In this document: one piece after another, positions 42,961 to 43,895 of the stretch
How the letters are laid out: each line of letters opens with the position of its first letter
Numbering within the stretch: the stretch's first letter is position 1
IMG/VR virus record: IMGVR_UViG_3300020395_000027
Coordinates: 1 to 43,895 of that record
Origin: a virus
Strand: one strand, 5' to 3'
DNA length: 43,895 bases
Notes under the pieces: model-generated
The model's input: the letters and a program-made list of their open reading frames with translations, nothing else
Database searches by the model: none
What the model was told of the DNA's origin: nothing
Made by a program: the position numbers and the translations under genes

Positions 42961-43463
42961 TGGAAATTATTGATAATTTTTTACCAGATAATAATTTCTA
43001 CCACATAAAAAATATTATTACTAGTCAATATTTTCCTTGGTGTTATGCACCCACATTAAAAAATGTTGAAACTGGTGAGATAAATGAACTTGAGCATAAA
43101 GAAACACAAAATCAATTTGTTCATCTATTCTATAATTTTGATGTACCAGTAACAGAATACTTCCAAGAGCTAAAATGTTTTAGAGAAAAACTAGAGGTAA
43201 AATCTTTGGTTAGAATAAAAGCAAATCTAAATCCATGTGTTGATAAAGTTCTTGAACATGGATATCATATAGATTTACCAGACTGCACTACTGCAGTTTA
43301 CTATCTAAATACATGTGAAGGATATACAAAATTTGAAACTGGAGAAGTTGTGGAGAGTGTGGAAAATAGGATTGTTATTTTTGACAGTAATATTAAACAC
43401 ACTGGAACAACCACAACAAATCCTACAGGAAGATTTGTTATTAACTTTAATTTTTTTAGATAA
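42960..43463 (+). CDS. 2-oxoglutarate/Fe(II) oxygenase-like protein
   Basis: This is a 167-residue protein from the ATG at 42960. A TTG at 42957 would add one residue, but the ATG is preferred because the strong AAGGAGGGAG at 42941-42950 lies nine bases upstream. The probable triad is His103-x-Asp105 (GYHIDLPD), His147 (DSNIKHTGTT) and Arg158 (TGRFVINFNF). Strand patterns TTAVYYLNT, GYTKFETGE and NRIVIFDS match the double-stranded beta-helix of viral prolyl-hydroxylase-like proteins. The N-terminus IIDNFLPDNNFYHIKNII is the usual entry helix. It is distinct in sequence from its two neighbours, so this is not a recent duplication. Substrate unknown. Confidence 0.83.
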   Translation: MEIIDNFLPDNNFYHIKNIITSQYFPWCYAPTLKNVETGEINELEHKETQNQFVHLFYNFDVPVTEYFQELKCFREKLEVKSLVRIKANLNPCVDKVLEHGYHIDLPDCTTAVYYLNTCEGYTKFETGEVVESVENRIVIFDSNIKHTGTTTTNPTGRFVINFNFFR

Positions 43464-43466
43464 ATA
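43459..43466 (+). promoter_or_regulatory. Late promoter-like motif before the small coiled-coil gene
   Basis: GATAAATA overlaps the stop of the third oxygenase gene and ends 28 bases before the ATG at 43494. The octamer is the same as that before gp25, which also overlaps an upstream stop codon. Confidence 0.45.
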
Positions 43467-43493
43467 ATACACACACTATTCAATGTGATTACT

Positions 43494-43700
43494 ATGGATC
43501 CAGCACAACTTAAGAAAAATTTTGAGGAGCAAATTGCTTCTACTGTAAAGCAAATTACAGAACTAGAAGCAAACCTTACTAAAGCAAAAGAATATAAAAT
43601 TAAATTAGAAGGTGGTTTAGAAACTTTAGTTCTTTTAGAAGAGAAACCAGCAGAAGGTGGAGAAACACCTGCTCCAGCACCAGAAACACCAGCAGAATAA
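43494..43700 (+). CDS. Small coiled-coil protein with Pro/Ala/Glu tail
   Basis: This is a 68-residue protein from the ATG at 43494. A GTG at 43485 would add three residues, but the MDPAQLKKNFEEQI start resembles short proteins I recall from related phages and is preferred. Residues about 5-50 form a charged helix with heptad-like spacing (QIASTVKQITELEANLTKAK), and the end is a low-complexity PAEGGETPAPAPETPAE tail. There is no enzyme motif. It lies alone between a late-promoter-like motif and a strong terminator, just before the neck gene, so it may be separately expressed. It could be a minor virion or assembly protein; the function is unknown. Confidence 0.75.
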   Translation: MDPAQLKKNFEEQIASTVKQITELEANLTKAKEYKIKLEGGLETLVLLEEKPAEGGETPAPAPETPAE

Positions 43701-43705
43701 ATACC

Positions 43706-43742
43706 AGATCCCTTCTTCCTAAATAAGTAAGAAGGGATTTTT
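43706..43742 (+). terminator. Rho-independent terminator before gp13
   Basis: ATCCCTTCTT (43708-43717) pairs perfectly with AAGAAGGGAT (43729-43738) around an 11-base loop and is followed by TTTT. One or two more weak pairs can extend the base. This is the clearest terminator in the window and ends the adhesin-oxygenase-coiled-coil block. Confidence 0.85.
43719..43725 (+). promoter_or_regulatory. Late promoter-like motif in the terminator loop
   Basis: CTAAATA occupies the loop of the terminator hairpin and ends 24 bases before the gp13 ATG, similar to the spacing at gp25 and at 40375. Another AATAAATA lies just upstream at 43696-43703. Initiation here would begin in or just after the descending stem, so the gp13 transcript would not contain the full hairpin. 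Confidence 0.5.
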
Positions 43743-43749
43743 GTGTGAA

Positions 43750-43895
43750 ATGGCATCTCCAAGTTCAAAAGCAGAATTAATTACATATGCTAAGAGACAG
43801 TTGGGAGAACCTGTCTTACAAGTTAATGTAGATGATGAGCAAGTAAACAATGTAATTGACGACACGTTTCAGTTCTTTCAGGAGAACTGTTATAA
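43750..43895 (+). CDS. gp13: Neck protein gp13, N-terminal part (partial)
   Basis: The frame is open from the ATG at 43750 to the window edge, giving 48 residues (MASPSSKAELITYAKRQLG, then PVLQVNVDDEQVNNVIDDTF and QFFQENCY). This is the characteristic start of T4-like gp13, the head-completion neck protein that forms a ring with gp14 between portal and tail. The KAELI.Y.KRQLG.PVL.VNVDDEQ pattern is strongly conserved in marine T4-like phages. The terminal TAA of the window is out of this frame, so the gene continues. No clear Shine-Dalgarno sequence is visible. Confidence 0.88.
   Translation, partial: MASPSSKAELITYAKRQLGEPVLQVNVDDEQVNNVIDDTFQFFQENCY

Noticed and set aside
42957-42962. TTG start for the third oxygenase gene
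   Set aside because: The next codon is ATG and overlaps the upstream stop as TGATG, with AAGGAGGGAG at a good distance, so the ATG at 42960 is the better start.
43485-43496. GTG start adding three residues to the small coiled-coil protein
   Set aside because: The ATG at 43494 gives the natural MDPAQLKK start. No ribosome binding site favours the GTG.
43893-43895. Stop codon at the very end of the window
   Set aside because: The final TAA is out of frame with gp13, whose last full codon is TAT at 43891-43893. The gene simply runs off the edge.
1-43895. tRNA genes, CRISPR arrays, integrase, transposase or attachment sites
   Set aside because: No cloverleaf-like, direct-repeat/spacer or recombinase-like sequence was noticed. 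Gaps between genes are too short to hold them.

Overview
This window is a dense, entirely plus-strand, AT-rich block of virion structural genes from a T4-like marine myovirus. Gene order and protein types fit the marine T4-like phages of picocyanobacteria best (Kyanoviridae-like). A phage of another marine bacterium such as Pelagibacter is an alternative, because no photosynthesis or other host-diagnostic gene lies in the window. The host assignment is therefore inference. The anchor genes are recognisable: baseplate wedge gp25 (172-564), wedge gp6 (564-2357), wedge gp8 (12775-14589) and, cut by the right edge, neck protein gp13 (43750 onward). In T4 the interval between gp6 and gp13 holds genes 7 to 12 and wac. 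Here, apart from gp8, it holds very large modular proteins.

Layout: the tail end of an unidentified gene (3-143); gp25; gp6; a 3449-residue protein in the gp7 position; gp8; a 2699-residue DUF4815-type protein; a 68-residue coiled-coil protein; a 1608-residue modular fibre-like protein with an apparent cupredoxin domain; a 166-residue protein; a 3721-residue fibre or beta-helix protein; two adhesin candidates (a LamG-type and a fibrinogen/intelectin-like head); an 88-residue unknown; three consecutive, different 2-oxoglutarate/Fe(II) oxygenase-like genes; a small coiled-coil protein; a terminator; and the start of gp13. Three proteins (3449, 2699 and 3721 residues) take up about two thirds of the window. 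Coding is nearly continuous, with no gene-free stretch above about 65 bases and no tRNA, CRISPR, integrase or transposase seen.

Expression: every intergenic gap longer than about 25 bases contains a T4-late-promoter-like TAAATA core, and the shorter gaps contain none. This divides the block into probable late units: [gp25, gp6, 3449 aa], [gp8], [2699, 68, 1608, 166 aa], [3721 aa, LamG], [fibrinogen-like, 88 aa, three oxygenases], [coiled coil], [gp13...]. One such motif sits in the loop of the clear terminator hairpin before gp13.

The most striking feature is modularity. The giant proteins share several recurring domain types: a GSGY-type beta unit, an 'FP...IG.E.I' unit, a SIDSAT unit, a CBM-like W...PTH unit and an all-helical KCxRDI...AMRNW unit. 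These are often nested inside one another or inside conserved cores (gp8, DUF4815, the beta-helix). The 3721-residue protein appears to be a beta-helix fibre with about 1500 residues inserted, including a seven-unit array of single-cysteine repeats. The 1608-residue protein carries a domain with the complete His-Cys-His-Met type 1 copper ligand set in amicyanin-like spacing, plus a second copy that has lost these ligands.
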